Shown here: positions 6,938 through 13,597 of the stretch, in pieces
Layout of the letters: each line of letters starts with the position of its first letter
How positions within the stretch are numbered: position 1 is the first letter of the stretch
Notes under the pieces: model-generated
What the model was told of the DNA's origin: nothing
What the model saw: only the letters and a program-made list of their open reading frames with translations
The model's database searches: none
Assembly: GCA_050486105.1 (NCBI GenBank)
Contig: JBJHCR010000113.1
Coordinates: 1-16,916 of the forward strand
Direction: 5' to 3'
Source: JAEXNA01 sp050486105
Lineage (GTDB): Bacteria > Vulcanimicrobiota > Xenobia > Xenobiales > JADMJV01
DNA length: 16,916 nucleotides
Program-made: the position numbers and the translations under genes

Positions 6938-8157
6938 AAAACAAAGCTCACGCCCTGGAGGAGCACTGGGGCGCCTACTTCATCTGGAAGCGACTCGGCA
7001 TCCGCCAGGCTTGGTGCTGGCACGTGGACGCCCATCTAGACATCGGCCGGGACGGTCTTCATTCAGCTAACTTGGACCGTTTGGCCAAATGTGAGACGCC
7101 GGAACAAGCCGTTGAACTCATGGGGAACAGCTATCTTCCCTGGGGAGGGCTGCACTGTGGGAACTACCTTTACCCCGCCATCAAGGAAGGCCTAGTGGGT
7201 CGGCTGACCTGGGTGATTCCGCCCAATCTCCCCGAGAGAGAGCTGTTGACTTGGAGCCGAGAGCACCTCAACAGTTGGTTCGAGATAACCCTGGCTGAGT
7301 ACCAAAGCCTCCGTTTGGATGGGGGTCGAGTGGTGGGCACCTTGCTGGGGATCCCTTTCGAGATGGGACCGCTCGAGGTCTTAACCCTCCCGGCCCAGCC
7401 GGTGTTGCTCGATATCGATATCGACTATTTTCTGGAAGAGGACGGAACACCGTGGACTGAGCCTGCTCCACTTCAAGAGGCCGTGGGACAGTTTCCTAGC
7501 CTCTGCACCACGGTGGCTTATTCGGTGAAGGGAGGATTCACTCCGGATCGATGCCGTTCTTTCGCCGACCCCTTCCTAGAAAACCCGCCCGACACCCCCT
7601 ATAAGGCCGGCCCCCTGGATGACCTGGCAGCCTTGGTTCGGAGTCATCATTATCAGCAGGCTCTTCCCCTCTGCCAAGACCTCTTGGACCAACACCCGGT
7701 GGAGGCTAGCTACTACCTGGGAAGCTGCCATCATCATCTCAAGGACTATCAAAAAGCTCTAGATTGCTGGGCAGATTTGCTTGAACACCCAACCCTGCCC
7801 GACGATGGAAGGGCCTATCTCGAAGGCTTATGCAGCGAATTGGCTTTGCAGTTGCAGCAGTCCACAAAAGCCCTGGAGTATGCCCGCCAAGCGGCCCGCA
7901 AACAGCCTTGGGACTATCGCCACCTGTCCTTGGAGGCCGCCGCTTGCGAGGCCTTGGGAGACCTTCGCCGAGCCACCCAACTGCTGCGCCGGGCCTTAAA
8001 ACTCGCCGAGGGCAGCCTCTTCAGCCTGAAACTCCACCTGGCCCTCGCCAAGCTCTATCGCCGCCAAGGAAAAAGCGGCCTAGTCAAGATCGAACTCGAT
8101 CGACTGGCCGCTTTGGATGTCACCGGGCAATTCAGGCATCAAACGTTGTTGGGGTGA
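6934..8157 (+). CDS. UPF0489 (arginase-like) domain protein fused to TPR repeats
   Basis: A 407-aa cytosolic protein of two parts. Residues 1 to about 215 fit the UPF0489 family, which has a ureohydrolase (arginase) fold. The expected metal ligands are visible: His11 in EEHWGAYFIW, D32-x-H34-x-D36 in HVDAHLDIG, and D160-x-D162-x-D164 in DIDIDYF. The family signature LHCGNYLYP (73-81) and the SVKGGFTP segment (197-204) are also present, so the metal site looks intact. Residues of about 228-400 are helical TPR-like repeats (such as EASYYLGSCHHHLKDYQKAL), a protein- or peptide-binding scaffold. Some UPF0489 members are peptide arginases that convert Arg to ornithine in ribosomally made peptides; others have no known role. 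The GTG start overlaps the GNAT stop by 4 bp. The stop lies only 3 bp from the end of the convergent lipoprotein gene. Confidence 0.85.
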   Translation: MKNKAHALEEHWGAYFIWKRLGIRQAWCWHVDAHLDIGRDGLHSANLDRLAKCETPEQAVELMGNSYLPWGGLHCGNYLYPAIKEGLVGRLTWVIPPNLPERELLTWSREHLNSWFEITLAEYQSLRLDGGRVVGTLLGIPFEMGPLEVLTLPAQPVLLDIDIDYFLEEDGTPWTEPAPLQEAVGQFPSLCTTVAYSVKGGFTPDRCRSFADPFLENPPDTPYKAGPLDDLAALVRSHHYQQALPLCQDLLDQHPVEASYYLGSCHHHLKDYQKALDCWADLLEHPTLPDDGRAYLEGLCSELALQLQQSTKALEYARQAARKQPWDYRHLSLEAAACEALGDLRRATQLLRRALKLAEGSLFSLKLHLALAKLYRRQGKSGLVKIELDRLAALDVTGQFRHQTLLG

Positions 8158-8160
8158 GGA

Positions 8161-8682
8161 CTAGCGTGTTTTTATTTCTAGAGTATCGAATCGAGCGTCT
8201 GCAACTGGATCCAGACCACCACCTACAGCAGCCGCGGGGATATTCTGCTTCGCTTCGGCCTTCAGTCGTTGCTTTTCCTCAAATTTCTTCCTTCGTCGTT
8301 CAGACGGAGGATTTTGAAAAAGCCGATCTACGGTAGGGTCGATGGATTTGGTTTCATGAATTTCTCGAGTGTAATGCGACAAAGGAACTTGTTTCGGTCG
8401 ATCTAGACCCAGGTAAGCAGACTCTGAATTGCCTTGGTTCACTCCCCCCTTCCAATCGTCGTCTCCGGGTTCAGCCTTAGTCTCCTTCAAGTTGTTCGAC
8501 AAGGCAGTCCGGCTCGACGACTCCCGATCGAGGCGACCTGTACCTTCCGAGGTAGAAGCGACTTCTGCAGACTCTGAAGCAGTCACTTCACTTATGGGTG
8601 CCTTAACGTTCTCTCCAGTGCTTGAGCATCCCAGGAATGATACAAATACCAAAGTGAACGCTATGGAAATTAGTATCCTCAT
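8161..8682 (-). CDS. Small lipoprotein at the end of pilus operon A
   Basis: A 173-aa protein with a type II signal peptide: MRIL, a hydrophobic run, then the lipobox FLGC with Cys19 as the lipidated residue. The mature part is hydrophilic and probably disordered: Ser/Thr/Glu-rich to about residue 75, then charged, with a basic helical stretch (SERRRKKFEEKQRLKAEAK) near 128-146. No known domain is seen. Its ATG shares a base with the upstream stop (TAATG), so it is translationally coupled to the 633-aa PilX-like gene, which argues for a role with those minor pilins, for example as an outer-membrane accessory factor. It converges on the gene ending at 8157 with 3 bp between, leaving no room for a separate terminator. 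Confidence 0.85.
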   Translation of the reverse strand: MRILISIAFTLVFVSFLGCSSTGENVKAPISEVTASESAEVASTSEGTGRLDRESSSRTALSNNLKETKAEPGDDDWKGGVNQGNSESAYLGLDRPKQVPLSHYTREIHETKSIDPTVDRLFQNPPSERRRKKFEEKQRLKAEAKQNIPAAAVGGGLDPVADARFDTLEIKTR

Positions 8683-10583
8683 TAGAGAGTCTCTCCGTCA
8701 TTGACCACAATTTCTTCGTAGCTCTTAACAATGAAGCGTGGTAAGGAAGGAAAATAAGGCGGAGGAGAAACTGAGGCCGGTTCATCGAAGTAAGTGTTTC
8801 CGTTCACCAATCCGTGGCCCGAGGTAGTTCCCCAAGCTGCTCCCCTGCGCATGATCCGTGCACCGTATCTGTACGACCAACCTGCTCCCCCAGTATCATA
8901 GGCATCAACACCATATCCTCCGTCTTCGTCGGAAATTCCAGCCATGACTGTAGCGTAGATATAAAGAGGGTTAGTCTGTGGATGCGAGGTTGCCCAATTA
9001 CCCCCATGCTTGAGTCTAGCTGAAACCCTGACATTGTCAGCCACCAAACCTAACGTGTGGTCGGCTGTCGTTGGAGCGTCGAGAACCCCGTCTCCGTCTT
9101 CATCAGTCGCACCAAACTGGATCAAACCCTTTTGGCCTGCGGCGATGCTGAAGGAGTTGGCGGCGTTGGGATTAGTGTCATTGCGTTTTCCCCCAATCAC
9201 GATATCATTTGTGGTTGTGTCGTCTGATGCCACAGCTATTGTACGTCGACCCTTGTTGATACCCCACACGCATTCAACTGTACCGTCTACATAAACTGAG
9301 CCATTGAGAGGCGAGCCGAAATGTTCAAAAGTTCCGTCAGGACGTCGAAGGAGAGTGGTTCCAGACCCAAAAGTCGTTGGTGAGCCCAGCGTTGAGCCGT
9401 TCACTTGCGCCCCTGCAGGCAAGATGACCGGCTCTTCCTCGATGGTAACCACAGTCACCGCTTGATGCGAATCAATGGCCATTGCCGCTCTGTCACTTGG
9501 CGCGTCGTAAGGGACCTCAATCTTCACCCAAGAATTCTCACCGTAGGAGACGACCCCAGGACCGGCAGGCTGAGTTCCTCCGAAACCCAATTCCATTTCG
9601 TGAGCATTCCCATTCACATAAATTCCGCTCAGAGTTCCGCCTTCTTCATTGAGATACACTCCCGGCTCTGTCGGTAGTGGTGTAGTAGGCTCAAAACCCC
9701 AAGCAGCATCTCTAAGCTCAAAGGTATTGGTGGGAAGCGCTTGTTGAGCAGCCCCCGCAATCATGGCGTCTCGTCCTCCGTTAGCCATGCGATTGTATCG
9801 AGCCGCGATTGGTCCCCCCGTGTTATACGGACGCTGCTCTGCGTTGGTTCCGTTCCAGTTTCCCTGGTGATATGCGAAACCATCTGGGGATGAGGCGAAA
9901 GTCCCAACCGCTGTCAAGCCATGAGAAAACTGGGGAAGACCGGTAGAAGTCCAGTAAGTGGCTCCCTCCGACACCCAAAGCCGCATGGGACCATTGCCGT
10001 TCATATTTGTGGGAGACACCGAGGGATCATTCACATGTATAGGCCCCCCTGCCGGTTGGCTGGTTGACCGCACTGGCATCACCAAGTTGTCTGGCCAAGA
10101 GTCATAGAGGGCTGCGTTGCCTGCAAAGGTGTCTTGAATGACTTGGGCGCGAGCCTCTCTCTGAACCTCCCCTCTAAAGTAGGAGCGGGATACAATAGTG
10201 TACCCTCGTATGGTATCGCTCCCATTAGGAAAAGTCTGCGGATCCGCCTCAAGTCGCCACCGGTACACCCAGCCATCACCGATCTCTCGGGTTCGATTCG
10301 CCTGACTAGGATAAACCGAGCCTGCGAGGGGTTCTCGAGAGGGACTTCCGTCTGGAGGAGCGATCTGATACCTGAGCCAGGCGAGGGCTTCAGAGACTCC
10401 TGCATCAGCCACCAACCCTCCTTTGGCAATCCGCTCTGAACGTATGGTAGCTTGGCTTTCTACCGGAATCAAGGTCAAGAAGGCAGAGGCCATAACAGCC
10501 ATGGCTATCATCAAGAATATGGTCAGTACGAGTATAGAGCCTTTGGACTTTAGTCTCTGATTTGTAGCAATTTTCACGCTCAT
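8682..10583 (-). CDS. PilX/GspK-like large minor pilin A, 633 aa
   Basis: The N-terminus is a prepilin-type signal: a basic leader, KSKG at 12-15, then a long hydrophobic helix (ILVLTIFLMIAMAVMASAF). Cleavage after Gly15 would leave Leu rather than Glu at mature position 5, as in the GspK tip pseudopilin. The remaining roughly 580 residues would be exported and are much longer than usual PilX or GspK proteins. They contain the GGPIHVN segment (H183), a strand-rich middle with a GINKGRRTIAVASDDTTT segment, a calcium-loop-like DEDGDGVLD (494-502), and YATVMAG near the end. All but the calcium loop have counterparts in the 814-aa protein at 14286-16730, so the two are paralogs. The ATG has GAGGAG 5 bases upstream (10589-10594). 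It lies 15 bp after the PilW-like gene and overlaps the lipoprotein start. Probably an elaborate pilus or pseudopilus tip protein. Confidence 0.85.
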   Translation of the reverse strand: MSVKIATNQRLKSKGSILVLTIFLMIAMAVMASAFLTLIPVESQATIRSERIAKGGLVADAGVSEALAWLRYQIAPPDGSPSREPLAGSVYPSQANRTREIGDGWVYRWRLEADPQTFPNGSDTIRGYTIVSRSYFRGEVQREARAQVIQDTFAGNAALYDSWPDNLVMPVRSTSQPAGGPIHVNDPSVSPTNMNGNGPMRLWVSEGATYWTSTGLPQFSHGLTAVGTFASSPDGFAYHQGNWNGTNAEQRPYNTGGPIAARYNRMANGGRDAMIAGAAQQALPTNTFELRDAAWGFEPTTPLPTEPGVYLNEEGGTLSGIYVNGNAHEMELGFGGTQPAGPGVVSYGENSWVKIEVPYDAPSDRAAMAIDSHQAVTVVTIEEEPVILPAGAQVNGSTLGSPTTFGSGTTLLRRPDGTFEHFGSPLNGSVYVDGTVECVWGINKGRRTIAVASDDTTTNDIVIGGKRNDTNPNAANSFSIAAGQKGLIQFGATDEDGDGVLDAPTTADHTLGLVADNVRVSARLKHGGNWATSHPQTNPLYIYATVMAGISDEDGGYGVDAYDTGGAGWSYRYGARIMRRGAAWGTTSGHGLVNGNTYFDEPASVSPPPYFPSLPRFIVKSYEEIVVNDGETL

Positions 10584-10598
10584 TGTTGCTCCTCAATT

Positions 10599-11318
10599 CT
10601 AGGTTCTGTTGGCATAAAATGGCAGTTGAACAATAGTCGTAAAGTTTACTACGAACGGACTCTGAGCTTGGATTCTGTTACGTTCCGTGTCATCAGTAAT
10701 CAATTCACTCGAGATATTGACCTGAATCTGGACTGCCGTATCACGAACAGTTCGAACTACGAACGCGTCCATAAACTGACCAGGACTGCCTGGGTCTGGG
10801 ACTCCCAGACCTCTTCCAATTACCCTTGGAGTCGACGTAGCGTCGATAGTCACTTCGTCAACGTAGCGACGCAAGACAACATCGTCCCCCAGTCCATCGT
10901 GTCCTGGTATAGTATCAAGTCCATATCGAAAGTAAAGATTCGTCATATTCGTATGGAGTTGTCGGGCGGTTGGCAACGGATTTACGCCGAGATGATCTAC
11001 AGGAGTCCAGAAAAGGACGCTACTTTCAGGGTCCGAAAGTAACTCGGCTTCGTTTGTTGGAGGATCGGGAAAAATAATGGCACCTTCTGCGAAAGTTCCT
11101 GGAACTGTCGCAGAACTCAAGAAGCGCTGAACATTGTCCATGCAGTTTCTGGCCCTTCGGACCAGGTCGATACGCCCACTTGAACGGCGCATCTCCCAGA
11201 GTCCAGCCTGGAAAAGACCTATGACAACGCTCATTAGGGCGATACTTATCATCATAGCGACTAAAAGTTCAGCAATGGTAAATCCCGATGATCGAATTTT
11301 TCTTAAATGGCTATACAA
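10599..11318 (-). CDS. PilW/GspJ-like minor pilin A, 239 aa
   Basis: The class III (type IV prepilin) signal is clear: a short basic leader, SSG at 10-12, then FTIAELLVAMMISIALMSVV with Phe +1 and Glu +5. Prepilin peptidase would cut after Gly12. The globular part (about 45-239) has no recognised motif, but length and operon position (second, after PilV-like and before PilX-like) fit PilW/GspJ. The start codon is TTG at 11318-11316, supported by GGAG at 11330-11327, eight bases upstream; the nearby ATG at 11332 is out of frame and stops at once. It should act in the inner membrane and pilus-tip complex. Confidence 0.88.
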   Translation of the reverse strand: MYSHLRKIRSSGFTIAELLVAMMISIALMSVVIGLFQAGLWEMRRSSGRIDLVRRARNCMDNVQRFLSSATVPGTFAEGAIIFPDPPTNEAELLSDPESSVLFWTPVDHLGVNPLPTARQLHTNMTNLYFRYGLDTIPGHDGLGDDVVLRRYVDEVTIDATSTPRVIGRGLGVPDPGSPGQFMDAFVVRTVRDTAVQIQVNISSELITDDTERNRIQAQSPFVVNFTTIVQLPFYANRT

Positions 11319-11349
11319 GATTCTGACTCCATTCCAGTGAGAGCAAGGT

Positions 11350-11871
11350 CTAAATTCCAGAGCGCTTGTGAAAGCCTCGAAGAGTGACAGACTTCTCGCT
11401 AGCCCCTTCGTTCCAGAAAAGGGTAACCTTAATCGCCGTTAATTCACTCAAATGACTATTGGGGTTATTCGACATTCTCTTCATCTCAATTCGCCGCTGA
11501 TAGTTAATGTTGTCAGGAAAGTCGTTCTCGAACGGAGGTGCATTGAAAGGACGGCGAGGTCCATTATCGTCGCCATCATCGTCATAATCACCATCATTGA
11601 GTTCGCTGCCAATTGCAGGGAGGGGCCCAATGAACGGTTCATTGCGAGCCCTAATCATGTTTAGCATCTCTCGACCAACAAACACAGCATAGGTTCTGCG
11701 TTCGGCGTAGCGCTCCGCTTGGATACCATACCAGAGAGCTGAAGCTGCCCCTAAACAACCGACTGAAACGACGAAGATGGCGATAAGGACCTCAACGAGA
11801 GTCACTCCTCGATCGCGCCTTGAAGCCCTGGCAAAGACATCTTCAAGACGCACCTTGCGCAAACCCCTCAC
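11350..11871 (-). CDS. PilV/GspI-like minor pilin A, 173 aa
   Basis: The prepilin signal is RDRG then VTLVEVLIAIFVVSVGCLGAAS, with cleavage after Gly22 and Glu at +5. The mature protein has an N-terminal helix, a small strand region and an acidic loop, NDGDYDDDGDDNG (92-104), that could bind calcium. The end (IKVTLFWNE...EKSVTLRGFH) aligns by eye with the end of the PilV-like protein at 13082-13597, so they are paralogs. The start used here is GTG at 11871, overlapping the stop of a small upstream ORF as GTGA. A second in-frame GTG at 11853, with AGGGG ten bases upstream, would give a more usual 16-residue leader and is an equally plausible start. Confidence 0.85.
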   Translation of the reverse strand: MRGLRKVRLEDVFARASRRDRGVTLVEVLIAIFVVSVGCLGAASALWYGIQAERYAERRTYAVFVGREMLNMIRARNEPFIGPLPAIGSELNDGDYDDDGDDNGPRRPFNAPPFENDFPDNINYQRRIEMKRMSNNPNSHLSELTAIKVTLFWNEGASEKSVTLRGFHKRSGI

Positions 11872-11948
11872 TGTTCCGAACCCCGCGAGCGTAATGATTC
11901 CTTCACCAAATTCCAGCCCTCCGAACTTAGAGTCAAAACGACACTCAT
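11868..11948 (-). CDS. Candidate 26-aa leader ORF upstream of pilus operon A
   Basis: The reading frame runs from ATG at 11948 to TGA at 11870-11868 and encodes MSVVLTLSSEGWN followed by LVKESLRSRGSEQ. It has a very strong Shine-Dalgarno, AGAGGAG, seven bases before the ATG, better than that of the pilin gene it precedes. The TGA overlaps the GTG of the PilV-like gene (GTGA), the classic layout for translational coupling. The peptide is neither a signal peptide nor a prepilin leader, and it is in a different frame from the pilin. It could be a regulatory leader peptide that sets pilin expression, or a genuine small protein. It resembles nothing I know. Confidence 0.5.
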   Translation of the reverse strand: MSVVLTLSSEGWNLVKESLRSRGSEQ

Positions 11949-12223
11949 GTTTTCACTCCTCTGTTTACCCTCTAGGGGCTAACACTCTAAAGGATAGCAC
12001 AACTTTTCGAAAAAGCGTAAGGGGTATGTTTGAATTGGCCAATTTTTTCTGGGGTGAATCTCGGGGGGAAAGAAAGTACCGCCCGCTAGAAGCCTAGAAT
12101 TGGCGCTCTCGATGGATTCTTTTACTCACGGCAAGATCGAAAAAGTGTGGTCTAGAGAGCGGCTGCGATTGGCAAGCGAGCGTTCTTCAGTTCGGCCGGT
12201 CGAAGGGTTAAGGCCAGCCTCGA
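11949..12223. promoter_or_regulatory. Intergenic region upstream of pilus operon A with palindrome
   Basis: No gene is seen here. Features are the Shine-Dalgarno of the 26-aa ORF (about 11956-11962), CTAGAGGGTAAAC on the minus strand at 11975-11963 just upstream of it, and a perfect 12-bp palindrome AATTGGCCAATT at 12033-12044 followed by four more T. The 13-mer recurs with one mismatch upstream of pilus operon B (12874-12886). The minus-strand promoter must lie here, but I find no convincing -35/-10 pair. Confidence 0.4.
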
Positions 12224-12751
12224 CTATTTTCGAAAAGTTCTGTCTTGTTCACGCTTTCGTGCTTTGTACTTTTCGTAGACCAGATTCCAGTTGTCATTGG
12301 GTAAATCGAGGGTGAGGGTGCCGTCGTTCATTCCCACGCAGCGAATATCGTAGCGCTTCTGCTGCATCTTTTCATAGGACACCTTCAGAATGACGACGGC
12401 GAGGGCGAAAATGATCGGCACCAGGAAAGCCTTCGCTCCCATATCGGAAAAAAGGCTTGAGTAACTGAAGAGTAAGACCACAGGGATCAATGCCAGAAGG
12501 CCATCCCAGACATACCTCATATTCACGGCAGTGGCAAAGGGGTCTTTGCATTCGCCACAAAGCGGAACGGTCAGTATGAATTGCTTGCGGGTCAACACTC
12601 GGCTTATGCCCCCCAGCAAAGTCCAGGGAAAACTGGTATAGCGACAGGACAACTCTTGCGCCGTTTGACCCTCTGCTTCGCCGCAAACCATACAGACTGA
12701 GGGGATTTCGTTGTCCCAAAGTTCCATCTTAGGTATCTCGATACGAGACAT
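12224..12751 (-). CDS. Two-helix membrane protein with CxxC/CxxC zinc-ribbon-like head
   Basis: A 175-aa protein of unknown function. The N-terminal part has C20-x2-C23 (VCMVCGE) and C65-x2-C68 (LCGECKD), an arrangement typical of a zinc ribbon, with two further cysteines, C36 and C138. Two hydrophobic segments follow (about 82-101 and 107-124), separated by a short loop, so both ends should be on the same side, probably the cytoplasm. The C-terminal 50 residues are soluble and charged. The ATG has AGGAG eight bases upstream, so the start is secure. It stands alone on the minus strand between the two pilus operons, with a gap of about 275 bp before the start of operon A. It could be a small metal-binding membrane regulator, but nothing ties it to the pilins except position. 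Confidence 0.85.
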   Translation of the reverse strand: MSRIEIPKMELWDNEIPSVCMVCGEAEGQTAQELSCRYTSFPWTLLGGISRVLTRKQFILTVPLCGECKDPFATAVNMRYVWDGLLALIPVVLLFSYSSLFSDMGAKAFLVPIIFALAVVILKVSYEKMQQKRYDIRCVGMNDGTLTLDLPNDNWNLVYEKYKARKREQDRTFRK

Positions 12752-13044
12752 CTACAATTCTCCTGATTCGCGTCACCGTAGGGGCTTCTGACTATTCCCT
12801 GGGACGGGCAACGGTGAACCGGGATCTTTCAATTAATTGAACCCGACTCACGGCATGGCGGATGAGCGGTCCTCTAGAGGGTTAACCCTTGCAGCTCATT
12901 TCTCCTCTATTCCTCAGGTCGAGGCAAGAACCGACCTGATCACTGATTCGGCCAAAATGTTCACCCGCTGGGTCTGTGCCTTGTTGAGCGAAGTACCGAC
13001 TGGCGAAGGTTTTCAAGCCAATTTGAAAACATTTTTCCAAACTG
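12752..13044. promoter_or_regulatory. Divergent intergenic region dense in dyad symmetries
   Basis: Five dyads can be read by eye: the 14-bp perfect palindrome TTCAATTAATTGAA at 12828-12841; CCTCTAGAGG at 12871-12880, overlapping the 12-bp AGGGTTAACCCT at 12878-12889; an 8-bp hairpin TCAGGTCG/CGACCTGA (12914-12921 with 12932-12939); and GTTTTCAA/TTGAAAAC (13009-13016 with 13023-13030), followed by ATTTTT and lying just upstream of the promoter. I do not accept any gene in this gap. The region probably carries operators, an RNA leader or both, controlling the genes that diverge from it. Confidence 0.5.
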
Positions 13045-13073
13045 TTGGTAGGGATAATTCACTATGCTAGACT
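13045..13073 (+). promoter_or_regulatory. Candidate sigma70-type promoter for pilus operon B (leaderless mRNA)
   Basis: TTGGTA at 13045-13050 and TAGACT at 13068-13073 are separated by exactly 17 bp. A start of transcription 7-9 bases after TAGACT falls at 13080-13082, on or next to the ATG at 13082. No Shine-Dalgarno precedes that ATG, which fits a leaderless message. The match to consensus is moderate. Confidence 0.45.
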
Positions 13074-13081
13074 CATGAAAT

Positions 13082-13597
13082 ATGATTATACAGACTCAGC
13101 GGAGAGGGTTCACTCTCGCCGAACTGATGGTTTCTTTGGGGGTCATTGCGATAGGGATCGTCGGGCTTGCTAGCTCTCTCTATTTCGGTTTCATCCAGAG
13201 CCAGCACGGAGATCGGATATCTAAGGCCACCCAGCAGGCGCGCGTCCTGATCGAAACGACTCGCGGAAACAGCCTGAGCTCGAATTCGGAATACCTCAAT
13301 CTTGGCACAAATTTGCCTAGAACCGACAGCGGCCTAAACGACGATTTCGAAGTGAACAGTTTCGACGACGCACGCCCCCTTTATGATCCCCCTTTCGATG
13401 TGGAAATTTCTCATCTTATGCCTCCCCAGGAGACCAGCAGATTCCGGAGACGTATCACTTTGGAACGGACAGGCTTGGCAGGTGAAGTGGGTGAAAACCT
13501 GTTGCGCATGTCGGTAACCATCTACTGGCAAGAAAAGGAGAAGCTCAAGCATGTCACGACCACTGGCATTCTCACGCATCCGCTCCCGATACCGTAA
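13082..13597 (+). CDS. PilV/GspI-like minor pilin B, 171 aa
   Basis: A short leader, MIIQTQRRG, is followed by FTLAELMVSLGVIAIGIVG; cleavage after Gly9 leaves Phe +1 and Glu +5, a textbook type IV prepilin. The end (LLRMSVTIYWQEKEKLKHVTTTGIL) aligns by eye with the PilV-like protein of operon A, as do a SSLYFG/SALWYG pair after the helix and the RRRITLER/YQRRIEMKR segment. The acidic loop of the operon A paralog is only loosely kept. It is the first gene of operon B. The ATG at 13082 has no Shine-Dalgarno, but a promoter ending at 13073 could make a leaderless transcript. An ATG at 13075 is out of frame. The 3' end overlaps the next gene by 47 bp. Confidence 0.88.
   Translation: MIIQTQRRGFTLAELMVSLGVIAIGIVGLASSLYFGFIQSQHGDRISKATQQARVLIETTRGNSLSSNSEYLNLGTNLPRTDSGLNDDFEVNSFDDARPLYDPPFDVEISHLMPPQETSRFRRRITLERTGLAGEVGENLLRMSVTIYWQEKEKLKHVTTTGILTHPLPIP

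Noticed and set aside
12001..12239. 13-bp inverted repeat AACTTTTCGAAAA (12001-12013) and TTTTCGAAAAGTT (12227-12239) as ends of a small mobile element
   Set aside because: The second copy is inside the coding end of 12224-12751, there is no target-site duplication, and the core TTTTCGAAAA is a self-palindrome likely to recur by chance.
12100..12315. 71-codon plus-strand frame
   Set aside because: It overlaps the 3' end of the well-supported minus gene at 12224-12751, and no ribosome site is seen.
12837..13070. 77-codon frame in the gap before operon B
   Set aside because: It starts at TTG inside a palindrome, has no ribosome site, crosses four dyads and the -35 element, and resembles no protein.
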